A DNA stretch of 64,000 nucleotides from Hirundichthys speculiger (taxonomy: Eukaryota; Chordata; Actinopteri; Beloniformes; Exocoetidae): positions 2,440,001 to 2,504,000 of the forward strand of contig JAGFBZ010000342.1 of assembly GCA_018398805.1 (NCBI GenBank). The letters run 5' to 3'. Shown here piece after piece: positions 1 through 12,959 of the stretch (position 1 is the stretch's first letter; every line of letters starts with the position of its first letter). Both the position numbers and the translations under genes were made by a program. The notes beneath the pieces are model-generated. The model was given only the letters and a program-made list of their open reading frames with translations, was not told the origin of the DNA and searched no databases.

Positions 1-571
1 TTGTTTTTCCAGCTACAAGACCTGGACATTTGGCTGTCACACATTTAGTTGACAATTAACGCCTCAAATGTGACGTGCTACTGCCACCTAGTGGAAAAAA
101 ATGGCACCATTTCATGGTACTCAAATAACCCCATTAGGTCATGCAAGCGGGGCAATGAGTGGAAACACACCAACAAATCTACATCAGAATGATGGATTAA
201 AGGAAAAAAAAAAAACAATTCAGATCTGAAACCAACTGAAATGCTGTCGCAGAGCCGTGTATAAATGAGCTCCCATAAATCTTGATGAGTTAAAGCAACG
301 ATGTACAGAAGTTCCTCCGCAATCACGTGAGAGACTGGTAGTCAGACAGGAAATGGCTACGTCATAACTGAAGCTAAAAGTGGATCTACAAGCTACTGAA
401 TTATCCGTTATAAAATAGATAAAAGAAGTTATTCAACTGGGGTTGTCGGAGCTCCAAATAAGACGGTCGAGCTCATACAAATCTGGAACGGTGGAGAAGC
501 TTGAAGGATTATCCCCAAGAAGGCTGGAGGCTGCTTGTAGATTTAATCAAACACTGGCACTGTTTACTTAC
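1..571 (-). other. Intron downstream of exon G (partial)
   Basis: Non-coding. A short A run sits near 204-213. I see no coding exon, transposon end or RNA gene here. Confidence 0.7.
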
Positions 572-697
572 CACAATGAGATCGTTGAAGAGGAAGACTT
601 CTCTCTGATGCGCCGCCTGTTTCTGGGCCTTGTTGACGTCTGTCACCTCAAAAAGTCGACTGCAGCACACGAGTCTTCTGTGAGGGACGGAGAGAAC
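572..697 (-). CDS. iqsec3: IQSEC3 exon G: first part of the PH domain
   Basis: A 126-nt exon, exactly 42 codons, with acceptor GTGTCGTGTCCTCAG and donor ATTGTG|GTAAGT. It reads [42 protein letters not shown]. These are the first strands of the pleckstrin-homology domain, which in this family supports membrane phosphoinositide binding and helps exchange activity. [20 protein letters not shown] with QKQAAHQ is the best paralogue marker in the window and points to IQSEC3. The next exon (expected to start about KLCPKKK in mammals) lies before base 1. Plus-strand open frames over this exon are shadows. Confidence 0.94.
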
Positions 698-1629
698 CTG
701 AGGACACGACACGGATATCTGGTTAAATGACTCGCGAGAGGCTTTAAAGGATGTGAATTATCTTACGAGGCTCCGATAAAGGCTCTCTGCCGAGGAAAGA
801 CGAAATACAAATTACCTCCTGAGTCATGTTGAGAGCGACTGAAAGAGACTAATATATGAAACAAATGAGTGGCATAAACACTGATCTGAACAGTCAAAAT
901 CCTCAGAACGTTAGTTCCAGCAGCATATGAAAGAGTTCCCGTCCGTTAATGAATGCGTCATTAGTTAAACGGCAAATTTGTTCTGATCTGTTACACAATA
1001 CCGCTAATAGGCAAGAGGTCATTCAATGCACGAGGCTCCATCACTTGATACAACACAGAGACAAGGAGCCATGGTGGAGATGATCCAGATTATGTGAATG
1101 AAGAGCTGCTGGTGGCCGTCACGTTACTTCTGCAGCACAATGTTATTATTTTTTTTCCAAACAGGGCATTATGACGTTATCATCATTTCGCACTGTACAT
1201 TTCTGGATTTGCTTAATCTTAGGTACAATGTCCAGAAGTAAGTCGACAGTCGTAGTATTTGGTCGGAAGACCAGTCGTCAAACTGCTCAGCAAGAACAGT
1301 AACTGGACAGAATTAGTATTTTCATGTAGTTTAGTGCATCAACGACGTCACTTGGTTTGTTCTCTCACTGTAGGTATTTCATTTTTGTTCAAATTTACAT
1401 GAGGGGAACCTGTGAAGAGGAGTCAATGGGCTACCTCCGCCCCTGAATCAAGCTAAGAACAGATCATGAACACGGTTGGAGAGGCAGCTAATGTACTAAA
1501 CCTTTTTGGTATTTTGACCAAATCTTTAAGGCAACTGGGAGCTTTCATTACAAACTTGGGTCTAGTATCCAACATATGGCAGGTTTCCATTAGCAGGGGT
1601 CTGGGCTAAAAACTGAGAAGACTGGAACT

Positions 1630-2020
1630 GTAACGGGGCCGAGCTCCTGCTCGGTCCTTTCCAGTCATTGTGGTCTATTTACGCCGACGGACTCGTTGGT
1701 ATCAACTCTTTCAACAGACCACCTTTCCATCCCGTACAGTGGTGGCAGTACAGCACTCTCGCCGTTTGCTTGCTACCAATGAATGAAAGAAGGATAAGAT
1801 GGCGAAGAAGAAAAACAAACTGGAACGAAGAGCTGAGGTGGTTGCGTCCACTGCAATGGTGCAGATGAATGAGAATCATCAACATCTCCCAACCCAGCAG
1901 TTGTTCTGAGTACCTAACCCGGAGCAGGATGTGTCTTGACCTTGTAGAGGTTCTCAAAAATTCTTGCTGCGGGGCCTGTTCCTGGTAATGGAGACGTGTC
2001 AATGATTTAGGCCCCGTGAC
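1630..2020. mobile_element. Possible small inverted-repeat element
   Basis: The segment begins GTAACGGGGCC and ends with the near-inverse GGCCCCGTGAC (10 of 11 match). I see no matching target duplication and no transposase similarity, so this may be chance. Confidence 0.3.
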
Positions 2021-4084
2021 GCTACCATGGACTCCTTATATGGAAACGGTCCCATGATGGAGAAAGGGCCCGAACTTGGCCCTCATGTGCGATTGTTCTC
2101 TGGCCTACGTTTGGCCTTGATTGACAGTGCTGACTCAGGGTTAACATGGCTACCAAAACTCAGACAGACATGGCCCGAATCTTCATTTCCTTTGAAGCCG
2201 ATGGGCCACAGTTGGCCCTCGCAACACTCGCTCCATGTCATAGTTTTATCATGAACTTTTGGTCCACATACAGCACACACGAAACCCAGTTCAGGAGGTC
2301 TGGGTCACATCGCTTGCCAAGATTAGACCAGATTGGGTCCAAATGTGTCCACTATCGGTGTCATTGTCTAAGAAATTAAGGTTTCATTGAAGAGTAAAGG
2401 TTTTGTTAAATTGCTTGAAAAGCTATTGGGTTTTTAAATGTTGTTCACAAACATTGGCGAGGTATTGAAAGGGTTAATGCCTTGATTAGTGGAGCTCCAA
2501 CTCTGAGATTTGTTCCAAGTGTCATCGGAAACAGCAAAAGTCCTCTAAAAGTAACTCTTTGCCACAGAGTCTTACAAAACTTTCACAAGCTGCAGTTAAA
2601 TTGTGCTACATTTTGCGGTCCCAGACTCCCGTACGAGACGGAGCAGGTTGGTAGAGTCGAGGGCAGCACCTGTGCTTGGAGGTCTGATGAGTGGATTTTC
2701 CCAGAATCCCGTCCCCGGCGAGCCTTCGTTCTCTCGCTCTGAAGTGCCATCTCAAGTTAAATCAGATTACACGGCCTCAGAGAGCGATCCGGTCATGTCT
2801 GCGTTGGGTCTGTGAGGAGACTAAAGTGGGCTGAAGGTATGGATTGATTGTTTGAACCCAAATATCTTTATTTACATCCAATTTTTCTTCCCCTCCCCTC
2901 TTAGTTTATGGGATGCACTCATACTGTAGCCTCTGTTTTTTTTTCCCCCTGCTCCCTCAGATCTCATCACTGCAGGGTATTCAGACCTCAGCCCGGTCTT
3001 TCACAGCCAGCCTTTCATTACACTGATGTCAGAAGCTCAGAAAAACATCATTAGCCTGGAATGCCCCGATGCTTCTCCAAAAAAGCAAAAAGCAAGAGGA
3101 AAAAAAAGGAATACAGACTCATCAAACTCCGCCGCTCGAGTCATCGACAAATGAAATGGCTGCTTGTCAGAAAATGAAACAACGTTTCAACAGCGTTTAA
3201 CACGGAAAAAGCCTTTCAGATGACAAGTTACTGCACGTTCGTAAGATGTTGACATATGTCACGTAATGTTTACCAGGAACAAATGTGTACACATTTCTAT
3301 TTTTTTATAAAAGAGCTCAATTCTGAAGTGAGTTGACGTGCAAATGCAATAACTGCAAGTCATTTAAACCCTTAATTTATTCAGAGCAGAACACAGGCGA
3401 AGAAAACCGATCAAATGTTTTGAGGTGAGACATTTTTTTTACCACTTCCTGGAAAATATTAGTTCATTTGGAGTTTGAAGACGGCAACGGTAGACGGGCA
3501 GAAGAGGAGCATCTTAGAAAGGCAGAGTCTTGGTCAACCTCTGCCCATCTTCGCTTGTCTTCGAAAAACATCATTGCTGTATGATATTAGTTGGTGTAAA
3601 GCTGCAAAAACCTTGAATATCCAACTGTAGCATCCGTACATGAGGACACCTGTTCAACCATCCAGCGCCCCTGGAGAAATCAAATTTGGAAAACCTTTAA
3701 AACCCAAGGACGCTGCATCCTCCGGACTAAAGTGGAGCAGGACCGTCTGGCGTATTAGTGCTCAGATAAAATGTCTGGTCTGGGGGCACATCTGGAAGTC
3801 TTGATTCATCTTCACAAAGCAAAGATTGATCGGTCATCTCGATTATTAATCCCTAAAGGGAAATCGAAGTATTTTTGAACTGAACTGAAAGGAACATCGA
3901 GGCTGACATCGAACATCGAGGCTGACCATTTTGGGTCGGATACCCTCAAAACAGTGAGAGTATGAAAAGTTGGCTACTTATGAAGCCGCTTGGATAAGAG
4001 GCGAAACGTCTTCTAGACAAATCTAAGTCCAGTTGCCTATGATTCAATTGTTGCGAGGCTGAGACGCACGCTCCCATCCAGGCG

Positions 4085-4200
4085 TCTTTTTTCAGGGAAG
4101 GTGTTGTATCTTTCAGCAAGACGATGTTAAACCTCTTACTGCATCCATTTCAGATGAATCTGGGTGCTGAACTGACCCGCCTGCAGTCCAGACTCCTCGT
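4085..4200 (+). mobile_element. Tc1/mariner transposase relic (C-terminal catalytic part)
   Basis: Sequence around TTTCAGCAAGACGATG reads as the FQQD block of Tc1-like transposases. About 90 bases later comes a GAACTG..CCGCCTGCAGTCCAG block matching the 'LNWPACSPD' motif of the same family. Stops and shifts are present. Likely the same family as the copy near 15.4 kb. Confidence 0.55.
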
Positions 4201-6334
4201 TGCCGAAACTCCATGCGTTTTCTGTGTTCTGTCGTGAATGTTTTATGGGTTTGAGATTTACGAAGCCACTTACATTTCGCAGCGTCACTCTTCTGGAATC
4301 GGGTTTGTGGTTTAGAAGTTTTTGGCGTACGCTGCAGACTCTGGGACCGACGCTGAGGACCAGAGGAACCTGATCCAAGTCTCTTTCTCTTTGTGGCAGC
4401 TCTCATCGACAGGATTAGTCTCTTCCTGTCACAACAATCCATCACTGTTTGGCTATGACAGCAGTCTCTCTGTCATCCTCAGGCTATTCATCTATCACTG
4501 AAAGAGACTCAAAGGCACGAGCCAACGGGCCAAAAAAAAAAAAAAAAAAAAGACGAGCACGATTCTTTCAATGTCATTTGGAAAGTTGGGATGTAGCTGA
4601 GATTAAATTCTGAACTAATTAAAATATGAATTCGTGGTCACGTCCGTTCATCCATCTCTGATCGTACGGTGCTGTGGATGGACGGGGAGTGCTGACACAA
4701 TAGAAACGGCAGCTGCATTTGATGGCATGTCATTAGCTCTGCAGGTCTTTAGTTGCTATGCCAACTGTTTCACTGGACAGCAGCTAATGGAGGATCTTCT
4801 GGAGGACATAAATGTCAGTGTTAAATTTTACAGCAATCAGTTCAGCAGCTGCTTTATTATTTCAATCTCAAAGGCAGGAGGAGGATCAAATCAGCAGCAC
4901 CGCTGTTCACAGAGGCGCTTTACTCGTGTGGAAATCCCTAACGAGGAATAATTCTATTTTGGCGAACTCTCCATCAGTAAATCCGTCTGGACTCTTGTAT
5001 TTGGATGCAATATGTTTTGCCCTGTTGAATAACCCGGATTGCCGGATCTTTTTGGGCTCAACAAGCAGGCCTGGAAGGCCAGAAGTCACCCACCTAACAA
5101 GTTGGCTATTCTAGCTTTGGTGGCTTAGTTTAATGCTAACCAGTGAGGCTAACTCATGTTCCCTTACACCTGTTCTGATCAAATCTGTACCAAAAATCCT
5201 CAATTCAGATGTCACTACTGGTACGGCATCTGAAACAAGACATCCAGAGCTGAAGTAAGGATTTGTGGAGCTCCGCTGGTACCCGCGGATGCCTGAGCGA
5301 TATCCCACATTGGATTAGATATTAACATCTCTCGATAACCAGGTCATGGTGACCTGACCCTATTTTTAATATAACAAGTTCGACCGAGCCTAGAGTCCAA
5401 AGTGACTGAGCAGTGGGTAGGGAGGCATGACAGCGCACGATTAGCTCCCTGATGGTTAGCGGTGTGGTTGAAAGGGTCCTGAAAATGGTCTGAAGCAAAG
5501 CTCACTAGACTGGAGGACCCCAGCGGGGTAGAAGGTAGAAGCAGATGAGCTAGCTGGAGTCCTCCTGATTGCCCTGGTTAGCAGGGTGACGATGGCCCCT
5601 CCAGGCGAGCCTTAAACCAGTCATCGCAAAGTTAATGGCACAACAGGCCGTACTATCTTTTTAAAATGACGCTTTGATAGATCTTACTTCTGCTGCGAGG
5701 CTGGACATTTTTAACATGGAGGTCAATGAAGACCCGTAGCGGCCCATAGCGGTCCGTCAAGCAACTACAGTTTACTTTACATCTAGATTTGATTCAGAGG
5801 AGCAGGTACAATATAGACGCTTGGCCTTATGCCAGTGACATTCATGTACCAGGCTGCCCCCATGAGGTCAGAAGTGGGATTGCCACAGACTCGCGGCCTG
5901 CATCATGTGATACTGGTTGGAGGTTAAGATGGAGAAGATGCTGGGTCTGTTTGAACAACTCGATGAATATGTTTTCACACCTTGGTGGCCCAAAGCTGAG
6001 TGACACGGTTATGCTAACTCAGGGTCTCGAAGAAAAATATCTCTTGGAGATTCACGCTATCAAGCCCAGAAAAAAAATATTTTCACAACATGTCTCCCTT
6101 TAAACTGTTGAAGGAGGTCTATTCATGGCAGCGGTTAATGATGTATCTCGCTGGAGTAATGACCTGAAGTAATGATTGAGTTTGAGATGAGACATTTAAT
6201 GACTGACAAATGTGCTAGCTGATCGTAACAAGGTGAGTAATGAGCGAGTCACTTCAGGTGTAGATAACAATAGTTTTGTGTTTTGTAGTCACGTGTGCGA
6301 GCCAACCAGCAAATTTTTACGTGCGTCTCCTTAC

Positions 6335-6474
6335 CGTTTTCATTCCTACGATGGACTGTTCGACCTTGGAGACATAGGTGACGTGGTCTTCGTTGGAGCG
6401 CAGCTCCCTCAGCTGTATTCTTTCGTAGATGCCCACAACCATGTCTCTGGGGATATCTGCTCCGTCGTCCACTC
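6335..6474 (-). CDS. iqsec3: IQSEC3 exon F: end of Sec7 and linker to the PH domain
   Basis: A 140-nt exon with a strong acceptor (CTATTTCCTGTCTCAG) and donor ACG|GTAAGG. Two leading bases complete Gly (RNLRG|VDDGAD), then 46 codons end at a codon boundary. The peptide is [20 protein letters not shown] then [20 protein letters not shown] and IVGMKT. This is the C-terminal helix of Sec7 and the short linker to the PH domain. IVGMKT followed by VLSVPHRR in exon G reproduces the known IQSEC junction. Frame and splice signals are intact. Confidence 0.95.
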
Positions 6475-6888
6475 CTGAGACAGGAAATAGGCAGATTACT
6501 GACAGGAATGCACACATCACGGGGGGAAAGCTCCAGATTTTACCGGACAGCATCGTCCGTCTGGAGGAATATAGAATGACAGCTGTCTTTAACCGTCCAA
6601 CTGCATCTGCAGCGCCTTAAAGTTTTTCTTTTGCATCAAAACATACTAAAACTCGGTACAATCAGGTGACTTTTATGAAGCAAATAAAGCCTCAGATGAA
6701 CCACAGCATGTGTGATATTATTATGTTCAACACGAATGAAGCTGAAATATAAAATAGGAAGTACACCTTTCACGGCAGATGTTTTAGTCTGGAGCCTTCA
6801 GGTGTGTTTCTTAACACAATGCAGAGAGGGAAAGACATCAGCAGCGGTCTTGGATAAGCAATTGTTGCTGAAGATGACTCTGAGAAAG

Positions 6889-7587
6889 TAGAGCTGGGCA
6901 GATCGATCCAAATATCGATAATATCGATACCAACGCTGGTATTGATATCAAATGATACTCGTGTAAAAAGATAGATACTCAAGCTTTTTTTCTGTCCTAC
7001 AAGCGCTGACTGCTGCTTGTGGTCAATTTTAACATCAGTTTATATCAACTTTTAAAGTATATGTTACTTAAGTTGCATGTTACTGGAGCCAACTCAGAAA
7101 ACATAATTAAGACCTTGAAATAACCCAGTAATCATGTATACCATTGAAAGGTATTATCTAAGATAAAATAACATTAGATAATCCTTTATTTATTCCACAA
7201 GTATTTATAGTTAAAGCAAAAGGAAAGGGCAAATGGTGCAAACAAAATTACACAAGTATTGAAAGGTATAATATAAGAGGTGGACTAGAAAAAACATTAT
7301 GAACAGAACAATTCAACTCCAAAGAATATTTTGAGAAAAATGTTAATTGTGAAAGTATTTTGCTGTCACCTATAAAGTTTGCCGAAACTGTATTCTAGGT
7401 TTTAACAAAATAATCTGAAGACAAAAATCACAAAATTGCCAAAAGGTCAGCAGTTTCATGAAGGATTAAGCTTAATATGAAAAAGTATCGGTATCAGTAT
7501 CGGTATCAGTATTGGTATTGGTGATACTGGCCCTGTATTTACTTGGTATCCGATCGATACCAAAATTCCCAGTATCGCCCACCTCTA
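6889..7587. mobile_element. hAT-like non-autonomous element with ATCGATA/GTATC-rich ends
   Basis: About 700 bp bounded by TAGAGCTGGGC and its near-inverse GCCCACCTCTA. The ends are rich in TATCGATA- and GGTATCAGTA-type subrepeats. Flanks TGAGAAAG and CTGGAAAG resemble a decayed 8-bp target duplication. No transposase is visible inside. Confidence 0.65.
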
Positions 7588-7859
7588 CTGGAAAGGATCC
7601 CCAAGACCATTTACAAACAACAGTTCAACATTCTACAGCCAGAAATATTACTCACAAGTGGCACACATTCAAAGACGGTCGTCAGCCTTCCACAGGAGTG
7701 AACACAAGGTGACTAACAAAAACAAAAGCTAGATCTGGGATTCTACATGCCTAAATGAAATTTCAAATGTTTAAGTCAAAGACAACACAGTTGAACTGGT
7801 ACGGTTTGTTAGTAAGTTCTCATGAGAAAACCTCTTCTGTCTAAAATGTACATAACTGA

Positions 7860-8170
7860 GGTCCCCTGAGGTCAGGACTTCTAGAGTGATTTCCCATGAG
7901 GCCAAAGTTTTGTCTGACCTGAATGCCCTGTGCCATATTTGCAGAAAACCAATACGCAGCATTTCACTTGTTACCCATTGTCAAGCACGGAGGTGGAGGG
8001 GTGATGGTTTGGGGTTGGTTTGCAGCCACGTATCTGGGGGGCATCTTCTACCAGTCGTTGAGCCGACTGTGATGTCCTCCATTTTTAAAGACGAACGTGA
8101 GGCCATCTGTCTGAAATGCTGTAGTGGGACCTTAAAAGACCTCAATAGACTGAAGAAATGCTGAGAAGAA
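7860..8170 (+). mobile_element. Tc1/mariner transposase fragment
   Basis: One frame gives KVLSDLNALCHICRKP, equivalent to the 'KVLWSDE..VWRKP' region of Tc1-like transposases. A shifted frame then gives VKHGGGGVMVWGWFAA, the next conserved block. Terminal repeats are not recognisable, so this is an old fragment. Confidence 0.65.
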
Positions 8171-8811
8171 CCAGTAAAAATTCCTTCACAACTATGTGAG
8201 ATGAAAAAATGGGGGGACTGTACATGTACGCGCATGTAAACACAAAATTAGAAAAATTAATTAAAATAAGCTCTAGTCGGTGTACGGCTGTAGTCACATG
8301 ACACTGAGATACATCACTGTCATCTGGCGTCCTTTCACCGTTTCCATTAACTAATGACTGGAGCTGTTAATCAGTAATGGAAAGGTTACAGTCCCGCCGT
8401 GCCCTTAGAAAATGTTCCGTCTGGAAACCCGGTGCAGCTCAAAGCGTGGTCAGCGTGACGCAGGTGAAGCTGCGTGTCATCAGGCTGAGAGGCTGCCCTT
8501 GAGAACGCCTCCCATCATGCACCACACAGCTGTGCCGCGCTGCCCGCTACATTTAGCTTCCAATGGGGCGGGATGTGTCCGGAGAAAATGAGGCCGTCAC
8601 AAGTGATGGGGTTGTCAGAGAGGTGCGGCGGGACACTGCTGAGACATCACTGCACGCCACGGAGATCAGCGGAGATGAGACGAGATGAGATGAGATGAGA
8701 CGAAGACGTAGCACTTTAGTTTCTTCTCTTTTGTCTTGATTTTATTCTTTTAAATTGAAATTAGCCGCGCAGTAGCTGCCTTAACTGGTTTAATAATATC
8801 CATCTGTACCC

Positions 8812-8930
8812 ACTTAATCCTAATCAGGGTCACGGTGGTCTGCTGTAGCCAATCCCAGAGGTCTGCAGGTGAAAGGTGGGGTTCGCCCTGGACAGGTCAT
8901 GTTTTAATTATGTACTGACCTTGTCTGTGT
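8812..8930 (+). mobile_element. LINE 3'-end type repeat
   Basis: The segment from ACTTAATCCTAATCAGGGTC through GTAGCCAATCCCAGAGGTC to CCTGGACAGGTC resembles an abundant teleost repeat tail of the form 'cacggggggctggagcctatcccagctgtc..gtacaccctggacaggtcgcc'. Fragment only. Confidence 0.55.
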
Positions 8931-9722
8931 ATTAGTCAGCTAAAGCCCATTCACTTAGAGAGAGAGAGATGTCTGGTACCCCTCTCATTCGCAGCCATTT
9001 TCACCAGAACAGAATCAACGGGGCGGGGCTTTAGGCAATGACCTCCAAGACTCGCCATTCAAAACAACCAGGATGCTGCAGAATTTTGCTAATGACACCC
9101 TGAATCAACAACTACAACCATTGATTCAGATGTCTTTTAATGGGGGTGGTGGTCTGTCGTCGCTCTGCCTGCGTCATTCCTCTGATTCGCTGTGTCTCCG
9201 TCTAATGGCGTCTAGGGGCGGTTCTTCTGCGTCCCTCAGTAATGCTGCCTGGATATCAAAGTCGTATCCAGAGGAACCAGACTAAAGCTTCGTATCAAAG
9301 TGGAGAGGAATAAGGATGACTGCCAGACTGTCTAAAAAAGTGCTTTAGAATTACATTTCCTGTTCATCCATTCACAAACATTAAAGTAGCGCTTCATATC
9401 ATCAAGTATTTTTGCTCTCTGTAAGCAATATTCAGTGATTTGTTTGTTGAGTCACATATTGAGCATATTGGGAGCAATGTGGGGGAATCAGATGATTTAA
9501 TGTATGTTTTAGGCAGAAGGATTGAACGAAGTGCGATATGACCTCAAATCAATACTGTGACTAATTGAACACGTCACACTGATTATGATTCACTGACAAA
9601 GCTGCTCAAGAATCAAAGCTGGGATTTTCTGATGCAAGTGTATCTGTGATTTTAGAAAATAAGTGATTGGAAACACATAGATCAACTTTAATTATATACT
9701 GAATATTTCTAATAATGTAAAT

Positions 9723-10217
9723 CAGTAGGTTCTCAAACTTTTAATCCTGCGTACCACCTGAGAAACTGTTCAGCTCTCTGAGTACCACCATGATAACCAA
9801 CTTTAAAATATAGCAATATATGCCTTCATAATTTGCTTTAAACACACAGAGATGTTTATTCCTTATTGTGGTTATTTATTACCTGAATTGTTACTTTACT
9901 GAATCAGACATTTACAACTCTGTCCAACAATTCTCACATCCTCATCCTCTCATAAAGAGCAAAATAAACACACTAAAAAGTTGTTATATCTGCACTGCAA
10001 CTGAATATGAAACAAATATTTTTTTTTATAAGACAATTTTAATTATCTCAAGCTACACATTTCATTTTAAACGTATCTTATAATGCATTGTTTGTTTCCG
10101 ATTTTTTTTAAGTGAAAATGTGGAAAAAATGTGGAAAGTAATGACGTTCCCCAGCGTACCACCAGAGAGCGCTCACGTACCACTGGTGGTACGTGTACCA
10201 CAGTTTGCGCACCATTG
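9723..10217. mobile_element. hAT-like MITE with 8-bp target duplication
   Basis: About 495 bp. The start CAGTAGGTTCTCAAAC and the end GTTTGCGCACCATTG are near-inverse terminal repeats. The subterminal GCGTACCACC motif occurs in both arms. Flanking octamers ATGTAAAT (9715-9722) and ATGTAAGT (10218-10225) differ at one base, as expected of an ageing hAT insertion. The interior is AT-rich and non-coding. Confidence 0.8.
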
Positions 10218-10640
10218 ATGTAAGTAACTAACATGGGCAACTGACCACCACATTTATTCAAATGTTCTTTGTAAAATCCCAGGATGTACTCATTTTAAAT
10301 GAGCTTTTAATGAGTTGGTAACGGAGGTCTGCAGAATCATAGCGTGTTTTATACGGGGTTTGCAGTCGCATGTCTGTCGTGAAAATGTGATTTTTTTTTT
10401 TTATATGGATATGTTTCAGGGCTGGAAAAGCCTCTGCTGCTGTGAAGACTGCTTTTTTTCCCCTCAATAAGGAAAAGTCATTTATTTTCATCCATTATGA
10501 GCCTCTTATTATTTTTTGGGTTATGAGTCACTTTGCAAAGAAGCTGGATCCTTTGATCCGTGAGATCATGATCATAAGCGAATTAATCTTCCTGGACATC
10601 AAGATATGCTTTTCTAACCAAGACAAAATCTGTTTTTATA

Positions 10641-10725
10641 TTAATTAGTATCTTATAATAATTATAAGTTATTATAATTATACTAATAGTATATAATTAT
10701 ACTAATTAATAATTAGTATCATATG
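10641..10725. repeat. AT-rich palindrome
   Basis: Built from TAATTAGTAT and ATACTAATTA arms around an ATAATTATAAGTTATTATAA core, almost pure A/T. It could form a hairpin or cruciform. Not attached to any recognised element. Confidence 0.7.
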
Positions 10726-11473
10726 CGCTCGTTTTAAGAGTAAGAGCTGTGAGGAGATAAACAAAGAGGCTAACATCACGGTTAGCAAAGAAGACTATGA
10801 CTCGGCAGAAATCAGGTTTTTCTCTCATCTCTCAACTGGCTTCTGCAAGAGTTAAATTTATGAAGCAGCTCCGCTTCACTTACGGGATTATTTGATAATA
10901 TAATGGCTCTTTTTTTCCAAACCCTTTATCTGCAGTCGGGTAACGTGAGCAGAACCTCAGTTCAGTCAGCATCAGCCTGCAGGTATCAGTGTTTCTTGGC
11001 ATGTGAAATATTTTGTCTTTGAATATTAGATTTGTTAGGAACACTTTGCGGTGACCCCATTAGTGGACCTTATTATAAATATAGGTAGTGGGCCATCTCA
11101 TTTATTTAAAGGGGTTGTGTGAACATCACACATCTTTTTCCAGAGAGCATCAGTGACGTGTGATCAGATTAGCAACATAAGTCTAGATGGTCACAGTTAG
11201 AAGAAAGCGTGTCTTTCTTAATGCTGATTTTATTTTAATGCCTATCCATAGACATGGATAGAAATGAACCCAAGTTAACATTTAAAATCACCTGCAGACA
11301 TCTGGAACCAGAAAACCTGAGCTGACTGATCCAGCTGATTTAGCATTGTGACACAACTTGAGCATATTTTCATTAATCAGATGATAATATCCATATTATC
11401 AGTTGGGTCTATTATCAGTTACTTGCAATATCATTAGCTGTTTCATTCACCGCATATCCCTTACCTGTTAACA

Positions 11474-12035
11474 GTAGCCGCTACCCGCAAATTGCAGGTA
11501 TAGAAACCTCTGCTAACCGCTAATGCAATCTTCCGCTCCCTAAAGCTCACTTTGTAGGTGTGGCAATGGGCGTGTCTTTTGCCCTTTCTGCAAACTCTGT
11601 ATCTTCTGATCGCGGGTTTAGGGTTGCGGGTAGCGGGTGGTCAGACCAGTCGTTAAGAATTGTCTGTGTAAAAATATTTATATGTATATATCAGTGCAGA
11701 GGAGGAGGAGGAAGGAAGAGGAGGAAGCTCTACAGCAGAGTGCCAGACGAGCTGCACATGAGAGCTGCTCTGATCTGAATGAAAATACGCTCCATAGCGG
11801 TTAGCGGGTAGCGCAACCTGCTCCTAAATGCAATGGCTACTGACGCACTGATTGGTTTAACAGGTGGAACACCCTAACCACTCCTATGCATAATGTAGCG
11901 GGTAGCGCAGGTGGGATAGCAGGTTTAGCAAGGTGGAAGATTGCGTTCTTGGTGGGGGAACGTCCCTCCCGCTAACCGCCATCCCTTAATAGCGGCTTTA
12001 GGAGATCTAGCGAAAGATCGGGCCCATCTTCTCCT
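11474..12035. mobile_element. Repeat family rich in GCGGTTAGCGGGTAGCG-like motifs
   Basis: Several blocks of TAGCGGTTAGCGGGTAGCG-type sequence occur here in both orientations (for example 11474-11525, 11797-11815, 11897-11920 and 11968-12000). The right end, read on the minus strand (GGGCCCGATCTTTCGC), resembles the start of the element at 55096. Boundaries and class are uncertain. Confidence 0.4.
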
Positions 12036-12959
12036 GTTTCTTTTATGGTTTGGTTTTTGTTTCGTCCGCATTTTCCTTAATTGTGATTTTGGGTTCCTGA
12101 TGATTAACTGTATGTGTAATAACAGTTTTATTATCAGGGAGGTTCCAGTCACCACTCAGACCTTCATGGTGCTCCAGGTGGTTTCTACTAATCGAGGCTC
12201 CTGCTGACCTGTTGATGAGGATTAAACTGTCTTTATTGTCTTTAATGAACCCACTGCATGGGCCAGATGTCCAAACACCTGGAATCTCCTTGAATGGGTC
12301 ACTGCTGCAGGTTAAAGCACCAGAAGTAAAATATAAGTATTTATTAAAATCTTTTGTACAATGCAGCGATGTAAAGTACATTCAGGTTTGGTTTTGTCGT
12401 TTTATCTTGTTTATATTTCACAATGTACAAAAACATTTTCTTCTGTATTATCTGTTATATACTATCTACACCTGTTATAAAATATCAGAGATCTGTGTTT
12501 ATCATTGAACCCAACTGCAACTATTATCTCAGATTCTTCTGCTAAATGCTCAAATTAGTAAAATCTGTAATTTTTAATTGCAGACTAAAGATGATAACTG
12601 AAGATAACTGAACTGAGATTTTTTTTTTTAAACACCTCTGCCTCTATGTTCTCAGCTAATGAGCTTTCAAAACTTTTCCCTTCCGAACTTACAAAGGTTA
12701 CCGATGCCATTCCACCCTCTGAGGCAAAGGTCATCTCCGGTTAGAAAAGATCTCCGTGGCAAAATGCCATGTCAGTCAGACTAGAAAAAGGAGATTTTTG
12801 TAAAGCTCCAGGTTCACTGTGACATCTGTAGAGACTTGACATTCATTAGTTTGGAACGTGCATTTTAGGAACGCATGACGGTTCCCTTTTTCTGACATCA
12901 TCAGTAATAACAATATCATTTCATGTGCTTTATTCACTACTTTTGACGAGTTACATAAT

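Larger units (their letters stand above)
698..6334 (-). other. Intron between exons F and G
   Basis: A 5.6 kb phase 0 intron. It contains a possible small inverted-repeat element (1630-2020), a near-perfect 20-bp tandem duplication (about 3891-3925, around GAACATCGAGGCTGAC), a Tc1-like C-terminal relic (4085-4200) and a 20-base A run (4532-4551). I recognise nothing in 2021-3840 or 4560-6334. Confidence 0.75.
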
